From Clostridium sp. CAG:417 (GTDB lineage: Bacteria; Bacillota_I; Bacilli_A; RF39; UBA660), in assembly GCA_000432835.1 (NCBI GenBank), contig FR890371.1, positions 138,754-202,753 of the forward strand: 64,000 bases of DNA, read 5' to 3'. This document shows positions 8,463 to 16,823 of this stretch, one piece after another (the stretch's first letter is position 1; each line of letters starts with the position of its first letter). The notes under the pieces are model-generated. The model was not told the origin of the DNA and did no database searches. It was given only the letters and a program-made list of their open reading frames with translations. Made by a program: the position numbers and the translations under genes.

Positions 8463-8750
8463 ATGGGAAAAATTATAATGGATAGCAATGGATTAGTTGC
8501 TAATGCAAAAAGTTTGGCTAATAATGCTGATACTTATGATAGCGAACTTTCTAAAATTAAATCAGCAGTTGAAGAGTTAAAACCATATTGGACTGATGCA
8601 GCTGGACAAGAATTCTTCCAATTATTTGAAGAAAAATATGCAGTTGTTGATGGTATGGGACAAGCTATTAGAGATTTAGGAATAGCTGTTGAAAAAACTA
8701 ATACTACAATGAATAATGCAATCGATGAAAGTATGAGTGCATTTAAATAA
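8463..8750 (+). CDS. WXG100-family (EsxA/YukE-like) protein
   Basis: 95-residue acidic helical-hairpin protein. Residues LKPYWTDAAGQEFFQLFEEKY form the W-x-x-x-x-G turn with following aromatic residues that typify WXG100 substrates of type VII secretion, though the strict W-x-G spacing is altered (W-T-D-A-A-G). It is the first gene after a strong promoter, with GGATGGTGA before ATG 8463. The canonical C-terminal Y-x-x-x-D/E export tag is not obvious. No EssC ATPase gene is nearby. Confidence 0.8.
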   Translation: MGKIIMDSNGLVANAKSLANNADTYDSELSKIKSAVEELKPYWTDAAGQEFFQLFEEKYAVVDGMGQAIRDLGIAVEKTNTTMNNAIDESMSAFK

Positions 8751-8783
8751 AAACTAGAATAAAATTTGAAAGGAGTGAATTAA

Positions 8784-9116
8784 ATGGCAACTATATTTAG
8801 TTATGATCAAGGCGAAGATACAATGAGTCGTATTAAAACTGCAAGAGGAGCAATTAATGAAGTTTTTGCTGATTGCGATAAAGTTTCTAGTCAATTACAA
8901 GAAAATATTCAAACAGTTGGTGTAAGTGGTAATCAAGATGTTTCTCAAGCTGCTTTGAATGCTTATAATAGTTTAAAAAAGCATTATGAAGAATTCATTA
9001 ATTTAATTCAAACTAATGAACAAAATATTGTTACTCATAGTCAAAATATGCAAGCAGCACAATCTCAAAGTGCTTCTGCTATGGAGAACGCACAAGCTCA
9101 ACAAAATTTACAATAA
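8784..9116 (+). CDS. Second small helical ESX-like protein
   Basis: 110 residues, predicted to form two long helices around a turn with GVSGNQDVSQAALNAY, ending in a Gln/Ala-rich tail. It lacks the central Trp but has the size, charge and position of a WXG100 partner, so it could pair with the protein from 8463. Strong ribosome-binding site AAAGGAGTGAATTAA. It is followed by the hairpin array at 9129-9193. Family membership is inference from size, helical pattern and context. Confidence 0.6.
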   Translation: MATIFSYDQGEDTMSRIKTARGAINEVFADCDKVSSQLQENIQTVGVSGNQDVSQAALNAYNSLKKHYEEFINLIQTNEQNIVTHSQNMQAAQSQSASAMENAQAQQNLQ

Positions 9117-9128
9117 TTGTAAAATATA

Positions 9129-9193
9129 TATAGCATACTGTTGTAGTATGCTATAAGTGTAAGATTATATCTTATGTTTATAGCATACTACAA
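9129..9193 (+). promoter_or_regulatory. Three-copy repeat forming two mutually exclusive hairpins
   Basis: TATAGCATACT (9129-9139) pairs with AGTATGCTATA (9145-9155) in an 11-bp stem. A third copy, TTATAGCATACTACAA (9178-9193), is the exact reverse complement of TTGTAGTATGCTATAA (9141-9156), giving a competing 16-bp stem. Segment 2 can pair with 1 or 3 but not both. The second hairpin ends 7 nt before the AAAGGAG of the next gene. It could act as an attenuator, RNA-processing site or operator between the first two and later genes of the locus. Confidence 0.7.
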
Positions 9194-9216
9194 TTTTAGA
9201 AAGGAGTTGGATTTTA

Positions 9217-9639
9217 ATGCCTGTTACTGAACGCACTGTATCACTAAAAACTGTGGAAGATGCTGTTATTGTTGATTTAAATCGCCTTCAACAGTGCCTT
9301 AATACTATTAAAGAGGTTGAAAATGTGTATCATGATTTTCGAAGTGAATTGTCTAGTTTGACTGATGATTCTGCTAATGAGTTGGTAGTTGATGGAAATG
9401 ATATTTTAAAGCCTTATTTTGATTCTTTACTTGAAGAATTTTCTAATGTTGTTGGAATGTTTGATGCTTTTGATGCTGATGAGGTTATTAGAACGGCTAA
9501 AAATGAAAATTTGATAATTTTGAAGTCTAGATATGATCAGGCTGAGGCTATTTCCAGGCAGAATGACAAAGATAAGGCAAAAAAAGCTGAAAGTGATATG
9601 AAAACTTGCGGTAATCTTATCGAAGAAAATAGGTTTTAA
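9217..9639 (+). CDS. Helical protein of the ESX-like locus, unknown family
   Basis: 140-residue acidic, almost entirely helical protein with no signal peptide or membrane segment and a single Cys near each of residues 29 and 131. AAAGGAGTTGG precedes ATG 9217. It sits between the two small ESX-like proteins and the large coiled-coil protein. I recognise no family. It could be another secreted helical partner, or a chaperone for the large protein; both are inference. Confidence 0.6.
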   Translation: MPVTERTVSLKTVEDAVIVDLNRLQQCLNTIKEVENVYHDFRSELSSLTDDSANELVVDGNDILKPYFDSLLEEFSNVVGMFDAFDADEVIRTAKNENLIILKSRYDQAEAISRQNDKDKAKKAESDMKTCGNLIEENRF

Positions 9640-9654
9640 AGGTGGTGATAATTA

Positions 9655-11262
9655 ATGGCAAATAAAGATTTTATATATGATGAAGACGATACTATAAATA
9701 TTCAAATTAAATTGAAGACACTTTCTACTGAATATAATCAAGAAGTTATTCCTGATATGCAAAGAGCTGTCAATGTTATGAATCTACTTTCCAATACTCA
9801 ATCTTTGAGCAAATTTTCTTTTCAAAATATTGCTAAAAATCTTGAAGAAAAAACTGATGACTTTTATGATATGCTTATTGGTGCAGATAAGGCTTTGGGG
9901 AAAGCAATAGATGCCTTGAGTAAAGGAACTACTGTTTCTAGTGATTTCTTTGATAATCTTGATGGATTGGGACCAGGCTGTGCTTCTGGTTCAGGAGGTA
10001 CCTCTAATTGGAGAAGTGTTGTTGATTCTTCTGTTCAAGATGCTATTTCTGCGACAATCAGAGGTGGTATTATTTCTACGGCAATTATAAACGGTGCTTC
10101 TTCAACGGTTAATGGTGCAAGGAGTGTTATAAATAAGCCTAGCAATACAAATACGGGAACTAGAACAGGAGGTACTTCTACAACTTATATTCCTTCTTCC
10201 TCATCATCCTCTTCTTCAAGTCAATCTTCTTCCTCATCATCTGCCTCAGATAAGAGTGGTCCACAACATAATGGTGTTATTAAAATAGATGAAGAAGAAA
10301 AAGAAAAGTTTGAAGAGTTTAAAGAAAAATTTAAGGATCAGGAAGAAAAATTAAGAAAAGAACAAGAAGAAGTAGAAAAACAGCAAAAAGAAATTAAAAA
10401 TCAACAGGAGGCACTTAAGAAACAGCAAGAAGAAATTAAAAAGCAGCAAGATGAAGTTAAGAAACAACAAGATGAGATAGCTAAGAAACAGGAAGAACTT
10501 GCTAAGAAGGATGAAGAGTTAAAGAAGAGAGAAGAAGAACTTAATAATAGGGAACAACAAAATAATAATACACCGGCTAATGAGCCTACTACACCAAATG
10601 ATAGTAATAACGGTAATAATAATACTCCTTCTGATAACAGCAACAATAACAATAATAATTCGGCACCTCAAAATACGGTTTATAGACAGGAAAATACTAC
10701 ACCTGTTGCTAATAATTCTACTGCTCCGGCGGAAACTGGTACAGTTGATACACCTACAACAACTCCTACTACACCAGAGAAGGTTGAAAATACAACACCA
10801 TCAACTAAGGGCGATAGTGGTAGTTTAGGAACTGGTAATGATCTTTTTGGTGATGATCCTGAACCTACAACAACACCTACAACATTACCTGATGCTGATA
10901 CAACTACTAAGAGTAGTAAGAGTGGATTTAATCCAATACCTATTGCGGTCGGTCTAGGAGCAGCTGTTGCTGGTGGTGTTGGTGTTAAAGCTTATAAGAA
11001 TCATAAACAGAACAGTGAATTTGATGATGCGAATGAAGATAGTTTTACAAACGGTAATAGATTCTGGACTGATGATGAGCCCAATGTAGTTAACAGTGAA
11101 CAAAACGAGCTTAGTGGTGATGCATTGTTCAACGAACAAACTACTTCACCAAGTTATTCAGCAGTTACTAATCAAGCTAATAATAATGATACTTGGAGTG
11201 TTCAAGATACTAACACAAGTGGAGATGATTCCAGAACATACGATTTATTAGGTGAGAATTAA
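9655..11262 (+). CDS. Large coiled-coil, low-complexity, membrane-anchored protein of the ESX-like locus
   Basis: 535 residues in clear segments: helical N-terminus (about 1-90) recalling an ESX/LXG-type domain; a Gly/Ser patch (about 100-122); an Ala/Ile-rich amphipathic stretch; a Ser run (about 180-200); a heptad-repeat coiled coil (about 210-302) built from KKQQEEI/KKQQDEV units; an Asn/Thr/Pro-rich linker (about 303-420); one hydrophobic helix (PIPIAVGLGAAVAGGVGV, about 425-445); and an acidic 90-residue tail. No toxin or enzyme motif is visible. It may be a wall-spanning or structural component. RBS AAAGGTGGTGA. Confidence 0.7.
   Translation: MANKDFIYDEDDTINIQIKLKTLSTEYNQEVIPDMQRAVNVMNLLSNTQSLSKFSFQNIAKNLEEKTDDFYDMLIGADKALGKAIDALSKGTTVSSDFFDNLDGLGPGCASGSGGTSNWRSVVDSSVQDAISATIRGGIISTAIINGASSTVNGARSVINKPSNTNTGTRTGGTSTTYIPSSSSSSSSSQSSSSSSASDKSGPQHNGVIKIDEEEKEKFEEFKEKFKDQEEKLRKEQEEVEKQQKEIKNQQEALKKQQEEIKKQQDEVKKQQDEIAKKQEELAKKDEELKKREEELNNREQQNNNTPANEPTTPNDSNNGNNNTPSDNSNNNNNNSAPQNTVYRQENTTPVANNSTAPAETGTVDTPTTTPTTPEKVENTTPSTKGDSGSLGTGNDLFGDDPEPTTTPTTLPDADTTTKSSKSGFNPIPIAVGLGAAVAGGVGVKAYKNHKQNSEFDDANEDSFTNGNRFWTDDEPNVVNSEQNELSGDALFNEQTTSPSYSAVTNQANNNDTWSVQDTNTSGDDSRTYDLLGEN
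10380..10520 (+). repeat. Tandem 21-bp heptad-coding repeat
   Basis: Imperfect 21-nt units encode successive seven-residue coiled-coil heptads of the form K-K-Q-Q-E/D-E-I/V. The copies differ mainly at synonymous or conservative positions. Such arrays can change length by slippage. Confidence 0.7.
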
Positions 11263-11273
11263 GGAGGGATATT

Positions 11274-11645
11274 ATGGAAAAAGAATTTTTACCAGTTGGT
11301 TCAGTTGTTTTACTTAAAGGTGGAACGAAACGTGTAATGGTTACAGGATTTTGTTCTGTAGATAATGATGATACAACCAAGATATATGATTATACTGGAT
11401 GTTTATATCCTGAAGGTATTATTAATTCTAATGAAATTTGCTTATTTAATGATAATCAAATAGAACAAGTTTTCTTTAAAGGTTTTGAAGATCAGGAAGA
11501 ATTTGATTTTAAGAAGAATTTAAGCAAAACAGTAAATGAATATTATGAAAAAAATACTATTAAAGTAGATGATATTGTTGATAAGCCACAACCTACTGCA
11601 ACGTTTGATATTAATAACAACATTTTTGATAATATTGGTGATTAA
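11274..11645 (+). CDS. DUF4176 protein
   Basis: 123 residues. The first 80 match the DUF4176 pattern: LPVGSVVLLKGGTKRVMVTG, then IYDYTGCLYPEGI, then a phenylalanine-containing IEQVFFKGFEDQEEFDF. DUF4176 proteins recur in type VII secretion and LXG-effector gene neighbourhoods of Firmicutes, so this is the best family-level support for the ESX interpretation of the locus. Strong RBS AAGGAGGGATATT. The stop codon lies in a terminator-like hairpin. Confidence 0.82.
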   Translation: MEKEFLPVGSVVLLKGGTKRVMVTGFCSVDNDDTTKIYDYTGCLYPEGIINSNEICLFNDNQIEQVFFKGFEDQEEFDFKKNLSKTVNEYYEKNTIKVDDIVDKPQPTATFDINNNIFDNIGD

Positions 11646-11678
11646 GGGTGGGTACTAGGTACTCATCCTTTTATTTTT
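11644..11678 (+). terminator. Strong terminator-like hairpin inside the ESX-like locus
   Basis: AAGGGTGGGTAC (11644-11655) pairs over 12 bp, with two G-U pairs, with GTACTCATCCTT (11659-11670) around a TAG loop, followed by TTATTTTT. It begins in the stop codon of the DUF4176 gene and ends just before the GGAGGG of the next gene, so it should end or attenuate transcription there. Confidence 0.8.
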
Positions 11679-11690
11679 GGAGGGACAGTA

Positions 11691-12890
11691 ATGAATAAAT
11701 ATTATATTGGAATAGATCAAAATGGCTGGTATATTAAAAATAAAATAGACGGTAATAAAATATATGAAAATACTGATAGAATAAATAATTTAATTAATAA
11801 TATTAATAAGAGTAAAATAGAAAGGGCTTTCTTGTATCACAATTTAAAAGATTTGGGTATTGTTATTAATGGACATACAATAGTGTTACAAAATTATGAT
11901 TCGTTTAAGAATCAAGAAACTTTTGCTAATCTTAATAAGAAAATTAATAGAGCATTATGGAAAACAGCTATGAAAAATATTTCGCTAGGCAAATTTCATT
12001 TGGATAAGAGCAAAGTGATTGGTGGTGCAATAGCGCTTACTATTGGAGCGGTAGGTTTAAAATTTGCTTTATCTTCTGACAAACAAATAGATAAAACAAT
12101 AAATAATGGTGTTTCAATATCTACTGATGAAGATAGTGTTTCAAACAAAAAAATGACTGACTCTTTACTAGATGATTCATCTTTAGCAGATGACTATTAT
12201 GATGGATTAATAAATAAAAATGTTAAAATCGGTTTAAAAGAACAGTTGGAGGAATTATTTAATCAGTATAAGGATACTTTTGGTGTTGATGATAATACTA
12301 TTGAAAATTTAATAACTACTAATTATAGTGAGTTTTCTACATCTTCTAACCTTGAAAGAGATGTAATAAATATTCTTTATGATTATTATGCCGAAAATTT
12401 ATATTTAGTTAATCCTATTCAAGTAAATAATAATTCTGAAGAAAAAATAGAGAAAGTAATCTTAAAATATGCTCATATAAATGAAATAAATGATCCAGAT
12501 GTTTTAGCGACGATGCTTGCAGTTTTTCAATTAGAAACGGGACATGCTACTTCAGAATATTGCCATTTATATAATAATTTAGGGGGAGTATATGGAACTA
12601 ATGTATATACTAATGAATTTGAGATAAAGAAATACCCTAATTTAGATGTTGCGGCAGTAGACTTTGTTAATGTTTTTTTAAGAATAAAAAATAAATGTGA
12701 GGCTGATCCTTCATACGATCATAGTATGTCACTTGCTTATAATATGAATCCTACATATTGTACTGAAAATGTTAATAATAATGGTCTTGAATGGTATCAA
12801 ATAGTTGATGAATTGAAAACTTCAGTTTATAATAGTAATATATTAGATGAATTTACAAATACAAAAAAGGAAGGCAAAGCAATATATTAA
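11691..12890 (+). CDS. Membrane-anchored glucosaminidase-like protein
   Basis: 399 residues: a cytoplasmic N-terminal part of about 110 residues of no recognised family (starting MNKYYIGIDQNGWYI), one transmembrane helix (VIGGAIALTIGAVGLKFAL, about 109-127), a hydrophilic stalk, and a C-terminal domain of about 130 residues. That domain contains MLAVFQLETGHATSEYC and YNNLGGVYG, resembling the E...S...NN.GG core of glucosaminidase/lysozyme-like (GH73) hydrolases; the Glu in QLETGH would be catalytic. A wall hydrolase fits a secretion apparatus crossing peptidoglycan. It follows a terminator and leads into lepA. Confidence 0.65.
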   Translation: MNKYYIGIDQNGWYIKNKIDGNKIYENTDRINNLINNINKSKIERAFLYHNLKDLGIVINGHTIVLQNYDSFKNQETFANLNKKINRALWKTAMKNISLGKFHLDKSKVIGGAIALTIGAVGLKFALSSDKQIDKTINNGVSISTDEDSVSNKKMTDSLLDDSSLADDYYDGLINKNVKIGLKEQLEELFNQYKDTFGVDDNTIENLITTNYSEFSTSSNLERDVINILYDYYAENLYLVNPIQVNNNSEEKIEKVILKYAHINEINDPDVLATMLAVFQLETGHATSEYCHLYNNLGGVYGTNVYTNEFEIKKYPNLDVAAVDFVNVFLRIKNKCEADPSYDHSMSLAYNMNPTYCTENVNNNGLEWYQIVDELKTSVYNSNILDEFTNTKKEGKAIY

Positions 12891-12911
12891 TATATTAGTT
12901 AGGTGATTAAG

Positions 12912-14711
12912 ATGAAGCAAGAAAATATTCGTAATTTTTCCATAATAGCGCATATAGATCATGGTAAAAGTACTTTGGCTGATCGTATTTTAGAAGTCTG
13001 TGGTGCGGTTACCAAAAGAGAAGCTAAAGAACAGATACTTGATTCTATGGATATTGAAAGAGAACGTGGTATTACTATTAAATTAAATACTGCTACTATG
13101 AATTATACTTATAATAATACTTGCTATCAGCTTAATCTTATTGATACTCCGGGACATGTTGACTTTTCCTATGAGGTTAGTCGAAGTCTTGCATCTTGTG
13201 ATGGGGCAATATTAGTAGTAGATGCGGCACAGGGAATAGAAGCGCAGACACTTGCCAATATGTTTTTAGCGATGGAGAATGACTTAGTGATTATTCCGGT
13301 TATTAATAAAATTGATTTACCTAATGCTAATGTTCCAAAAGTATTGGAAGAGTTAAATAAGATATTTGGCTTTACTATGGATGAAGTAATACTCACAAGT
13401 GCTAAAACGGGTGAAGGGGTAGAAGATTTAGTTCAAGCAATCATAAAAAGAATTCCAGCTCCTAAGGGTTCTTCAGCTGCACCATTACAGGCTTTGATAT
13501 TTGATAGTATCTTTGATTCTTATAGGGGTGTTATAATTGCTGCTCGTATTATGAATGGGTCTTTAAAAGTAGGAGATACAATTCATATGATAGAGTCCAA
13601 AAAAGAATTTGTAGTGACAGAGCTTTTCATTAATACACCCAAAGAAGTTTCTAAAAAAGTTCTTAATGCAGGCGAGGTAGGACATGTAGTAGCGTCTATT
13701 AAGGATATTAGGGCTGTAAAAGTTGGGGATACTATAACTTCTCTTGAAAATTATACTTCTACACCTCTAACAGGTTATAAGCCTATGAAATCTATGGTAT
13801 TTTGTGGATTGTATCCTGTAGAAAGTGTAAAATTTGAAGCTCTTCGTGATGCATTAAATAAATTAAAATTGAATGATGCTTCTTTAGAGTTTTCTCCTGA
13901 AACATCTAGTGCTTTAGGTTTTGGGTTTAGATGTGGATTTTTGGGACTTTTACATATGGATATTATTAAAGAAAGAATTACTAGAGAATTTAATATAGAA
14001 ATTATTACAACAGCCCCTTCTGTTATTTATCAAGTAATTCTTACGAATGGTGAGATTATTGAAATAGATACACCTAGTAAGATGCCTGATAAGAGTAAGA
14101 TTAAAGAAACTTTGGAGCCATATATTAAAACAAGTATCTTTACGCCTAGTAGTTATATCGGATCTATTATGGAATTATGTCAGGATAAGAGAGGCAAATA
14201 TATTTCAATGGAATATATTGATGATACACGAGTTAATATTCATTATGAACTACCTCTTGCAGAAATTGTATATGACTTTTTTGATAAATTAAAATCAACT
14301 ACTAAGGGATATGCCTCTTTTGATTACGAAGTTATAGGTTATAGAAGTAGTGAACTTGTAAAGATGGATATTTTACTTAATGGTGAGGTAATAGATGCTT
14401 TAAGTACTATTGTTCATAAAGATTTTGCCTATAGTAGAGGTCGTGGAGTTGTTGAAAAGCTAAAAGAAACTATTCCTAGACAATTATTTGAAATACCAAT
14501 ACAAGCTGCTATTGGCAACCATGTTATAGCGCGAAGTACGGTTAAAGCTTTACGAAAAGATGTACTTGCTAAGTGTTATGGTGGAGATATTACTAGAAAG
14601 AAAAAACTGTTAGAGAAGCAAAAAGAAGGAAAGAAAAAAATGAAACAAATAGGTAATGTTGAATTACCGCAGGAAGCATTTATGAGTGTGCTTAGTATGG
14701 ATGGTGAATAA
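12912..14711 (+). CDS. lepA: Elongation factor 4 (LepA)
   Basis: Translational GTPase that promotes back-translocation or initiation-related ribosome remodelling. Motifs: [13 protein letters not shown] (G1), GITI (G2), [12 protein letters not shown] (G3), NKIDLP (G4), and the LepA-specific C-terminus with [14 protein letters not shown] and [18 protein letters not shown] choose ATG 12912, with AGGTGATTAAG upstream; an in-frame GTG at 12903 lies within that ribosome-binding site. 599 residues, full length. Confidence 0.97.
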   Translation: MKQENIRNFSIIAHIDHGKSTLADRILEVCGAVTKREAKEQILDSMDIERERGITIKLNTATMNYTYNNTCYQLNLIDTPGHVDFSYEVSRSLASCDGAILVVDAAQGIEAQTLANMFLAMENDLVIIPVINKIDLPNANVPKVLEELNKIFGFTMDEVILTSAKTGEGVEDLVQAIIKRIPAPKGSSAAPLQALIFDSIFDSYRGVIIAARIMNGSLKVGDTIHMIESKKEFVVTELFINTPKEVSKKVLNAGEVGHVVASIKDIRAVKVGDTITSLENYTSTPLTGYKPMKSMVFCGLYPVESVKFEALRDALNKLKLNDASLEFSPETSSALGFGFRCGFLGLLHMDIIKERITREFNIEIITTAPSVIYQVILTNGEIIEIDTPSKMPDKSKIKETLEPYIKTSIFTPSSYIGSIMELCQDKRGKYISMEYIDDTRVNIHYELPLAEIVYDFFDKLKSTTKGYASFDYEVIGYRSSELVKMDILLNGEVIDALSTIVHKDFAYSRGRGVVEKLKETIPRQLFEIPIQAAIGNHVIARSTVKALRKDVLAKCYGGDITRKKKLLEKQKEGKKKMKQIGNVELPQEAFMSVLSMDGE

Positions 14712-14712
14712 G

Positions 14713-15117
14713 ATGACAAGAAAAGAGATACAAGAAAAAAGTGAAAAGAATAAAACTGATAAAGCAAAAAGAATTATGCGAACATTAGAACTTTTTGTTG
14801 ATAATAATGGCGATATTAGTGATGAAAATTTAGCAAGACTATTATCACTTGAAAATATTGTTACATCTAGTTCAACAGTTGGAAGAGACTTAACTATAAA
14901 CTTAAAGAAACTATTTCTAAAAGAAAATAAAGCTAAACAATTAGATGATAATTTAACACAAGAACAAGCTAGTGTTATAGCGTTTGTAATGCAAAAGAGA
15001 AAAGAAAATAAGCATAATGGTCAAATAAAAGGCGGAAGAGTTTCAGTAATTAATAATGATATAGAAAGAAAGGAAAACACTTCACAGTTTAATGGAAGTG
15101 TTAGAAGACGTGGTTAA
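14713..15117 (+). CDS. SpoIIID-like helix-turn-helix regulator
   Basis: 134 residues. A helix-turn-helix is suggested by residues about 36-65 (ENLARLLSLENIVTSSSTVG then RDLTINLKKLF). A later block, RKENKHNGQIKGGRVSV, resembles the RHLRGGEAT region of SpoIIID, the mother-cell sporulation regulator, but the protein is longer than Bacillus SpoIIID (93 residues). Start ATG 14713 follows GGTGA at the end of lepA. The HTH is fairly clear; identity as SpoIIID is an inference. It overlaps hemW. Confidence 0.55.
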   Translation: MTRKEIQEKSEKNKTDKAKRIMRTLELFVDNNGDISDENLARLLSLENIVTSSSTVGRDLTINLKKLFLKENKAKQLDDNLTQEQASVIAFVMQKRKENKHNGQIKGGRVSVINNDIERKENTSQFNGSVRRRG

Positions 15118-16198
15118 ATCTTGTTATATACATATTCCTTTTTGTAATAAAATATGTAGTTATTGTGATTTTTGTAAGGTACTTTATGATAAGAGATTTA
15201 TCTCAAAATATTTAGATTCTCTAGAAAAAGAGGTAAATACTTTATATAAAGGGGAAGAGTTAGAAACACTATATATTGGGGGAGGAACACCTAGTAGTCT
15301 TTCTGTAGAAGAATTAGAGAAGTTATTTATAATTTTACAGAAGTTTAAAAAGAAAAAAATTTTTGAATTTAGTATAGAGTGTAATTTTGATAGTATTAAT
15401 TTCGAAAAGTTATTACTTTTTAAGAAATATGGTGTTAATAGATTAAGTTTTGGGTTAGAAAGTACGAATCAAGAAATACTTAAATTTTTAAATCGTAATT
15501 TTGATAGGAAACATGCTATAAATATTGTTAATGAAGCTAGGAAGTTAGGATTTAATAATATTAATATAGATTTAATGTATGCTTTTCCAAAAGAGAGTAT
15601 GGAAATGTTAAATAAAGATTTGGATTTTATTTTAGATTTAGATGTAGAGCATATTTCTACTTACTCTTTAATAATAGAGCCCCATACTAAGCTTTTTTTG
15701 GATAAAGTTAAAAATATATCTACAGATATTGATTTTGATATGTATAAAAATATTTCTGATAAATTGAAAGAATCTGGATATATACATTATGAAATTAGTA
15801 ATTTTGCTAAAGAAGGTTACTATTCGCATCATAATTTGGCATATTGGAAAAATGAAGAGTATTATGGATTTGGGGTTTCTAGTAGTAGTTATTTAGGAAA
15901 TGAAAGAATTACTAATTCTAGAAGTATTACCTCTTATATCAAGGGTAATTATAATTTTTCTAAGGAAGTTCTTAGTGTTGATGATATGATGAGTTATGAA
16001 ATGATTTTGGGCTTAAGAACTAGTTTTGGAGTTTCGAAAGATGAATTCTTTGATAAGTATGGTGTTACTTTAGAAAGCAAATTTGATTATCAAGATTTAA
16101 TAAATAATAAATTATTGATTGAAAAAGATGGTAAATTAGTGATACCATGTAGTAAGTGGTATGTTATTAATAGCATCCTTATTAATTTTTTGAGGTGA
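15092..16198 (+). CDS. hemW: HemW-like radical SAM protein
   Basis: Radical SAM protein of the coproporphyrinogen-oxidase-like family. HemW binds heme and is a heme chaperone, not a true oxidase. The cluster motif CNKICSYCDFC follows YIHIPF near the N-terminus, and LYIGGGTPSSL is the second family motif. 368 residues from ATG 15092; a GTG at 15110 (giving M-V-K-S-C-Y-I-H) would match the usual HemW start better, but neither has a good ribosome-binding site. It overlaps the preceding regulator by up to 26 nt. Confidence 0.9.
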   Translation: MEVLEDVVKSCYIHIPFCNKICSYCDFCKVLYDKRFISKYLDSLEKEVNTLYKGEELETLYIGGGTPSSLSVEELEKLFIILQKFKKKKIFEFSIECNFDSINFEKLLLFKKYGVNRLSFGLESTNQEILKFLNRNFDRKHAINIVNEARKLGFNNINIDLMYAFPKESMEMLNKDLDFILDLDVEHISTYSLIIEPHTKLFLDKVKNISTDIDFDMYKNISDKLKESGYIHYEISNFAKEGYYSHHNLAYWKNEEYYGFGVSSSSYLGNERITNSRSITSYIKGNYNFSKEVLSVDDMMSYEMILGLRTSFGVSKDEFFDKYGVTLESKFDYQDLINNKLLIEKDGKLVIPCSKWYVINSILINFLR

Positions 16199-16202
16199 AA
16201 TG

Positions 16203-16784
16203 ATGGATAAAGTTAAAACGTTTGAAAAAGAACTTGAATATATTGTTGATGATAATATTAAGGAAAGTGCTAAAACTATGATTGAATTACTTCCGGATTA
16301 TTTTTTTCATGAGGCAGCATCTTCTACCGGAAAATATCATCCTTCTTATGCTTTAGGTGATGGCGGTTTAGTAAGACATACCAAAGCCGCAGTTAGAGTG
16401 GCTTATGAATTACTTAGTGATCCAGCTATTGGAGATAAATATACAAGAAGTGAAAAGGATGTTATGATTATGTCTTTAATTCTTCATGATGGTTTAAAAA
16501 GGGGACTTAAAGAGGAAAAGTATACAAGATTTGATCATCCAATATTAATGGCTAACTATGTATTAGAAAATAAGGATAAATTAAAGATGAGTGATGAAGA
16601 AGTACAGTTAGCATCTTCTGTTATAAAGACACATATGGGACCTTGGACTACTGATTATCAAGGGAATGAAATTTTGGAAAAGCCTAAAACAAAATATCAA
16701 AATTTTGTTCATATGTGTGATTATTTAGCTAGTCGTAAAGCTATTTTATTTAATTTTGATGAGGAAAATAATATTACTTGTTAA
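16203..16784 (+). CDS. HD-domain phosphohydrolase
   Basis: HD superfamily metal-dependent phosphohydrolase. Metal ligands are visible in order: His in LVRHTKAA, His-Asp in ILHDGLK, His in FDHPILMA, His in IKTHMGPW, and Asp in HMCDYLASR. It resembles the stand-alone HD domains seen in YhaM-type exonucleases, but the nucleic-acid-binding part is absent. Substrate unknown. Two adjacent ATGs exist (16200, 16203); spacing from GAGGTGA favours 16203. 193 residues, immediately after hemW. Confidence 0.82.
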   Translation: MDKVKTFEKELEYIVDDNIKESAKTMIELLPDYFFHEAASSTGKYHPSYALGDGGLVRHTKAAVRVAYELLSDPAIGDKYTRSEKDVMIMSLILHDGLKRGLKEEKYTRFDHPILMANYVLENKDKLKMSDEEVQLASSVIKTHMGPWTTDYQGNEILEKPKTKYQNFVHMCDYLASRKAILFNFDEENNITC

Positions 16785-16806
16785 AACTTTGTTCGAGTGC
16801 TATAAT
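16778..16806 (+). promoter_or_regulatory. Promoter of tmk
   Basis: TTGTTA (16778-16783), 17-bp spacer, TATAAT (16801-16806) with TGC just upstream (extended -10). It overlaps the stop codon of the HD-domain gene. Confidence 0.75.
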
Positions 16807-16823
16807 AATTATAGGTGATTAAG

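Noticed and set aside
10401..10828. Leu/Ser-rich minus frame and Ile/Leu-rich plus frame inside the coiled-coil gene
   Set aside because: Their composition follows from the 21-bp repeat and Asn/Thr-rich codons read in other frames; no ribosome-binding site.
15092..16198. Oxygen-independent coproporphyrinogen oxidase (HemN) for the radical SAM gene
   Set aside because: Length, position after lepA and the short N-terminus fit HemW, a heme chaperone; no other heme genes are nearby.
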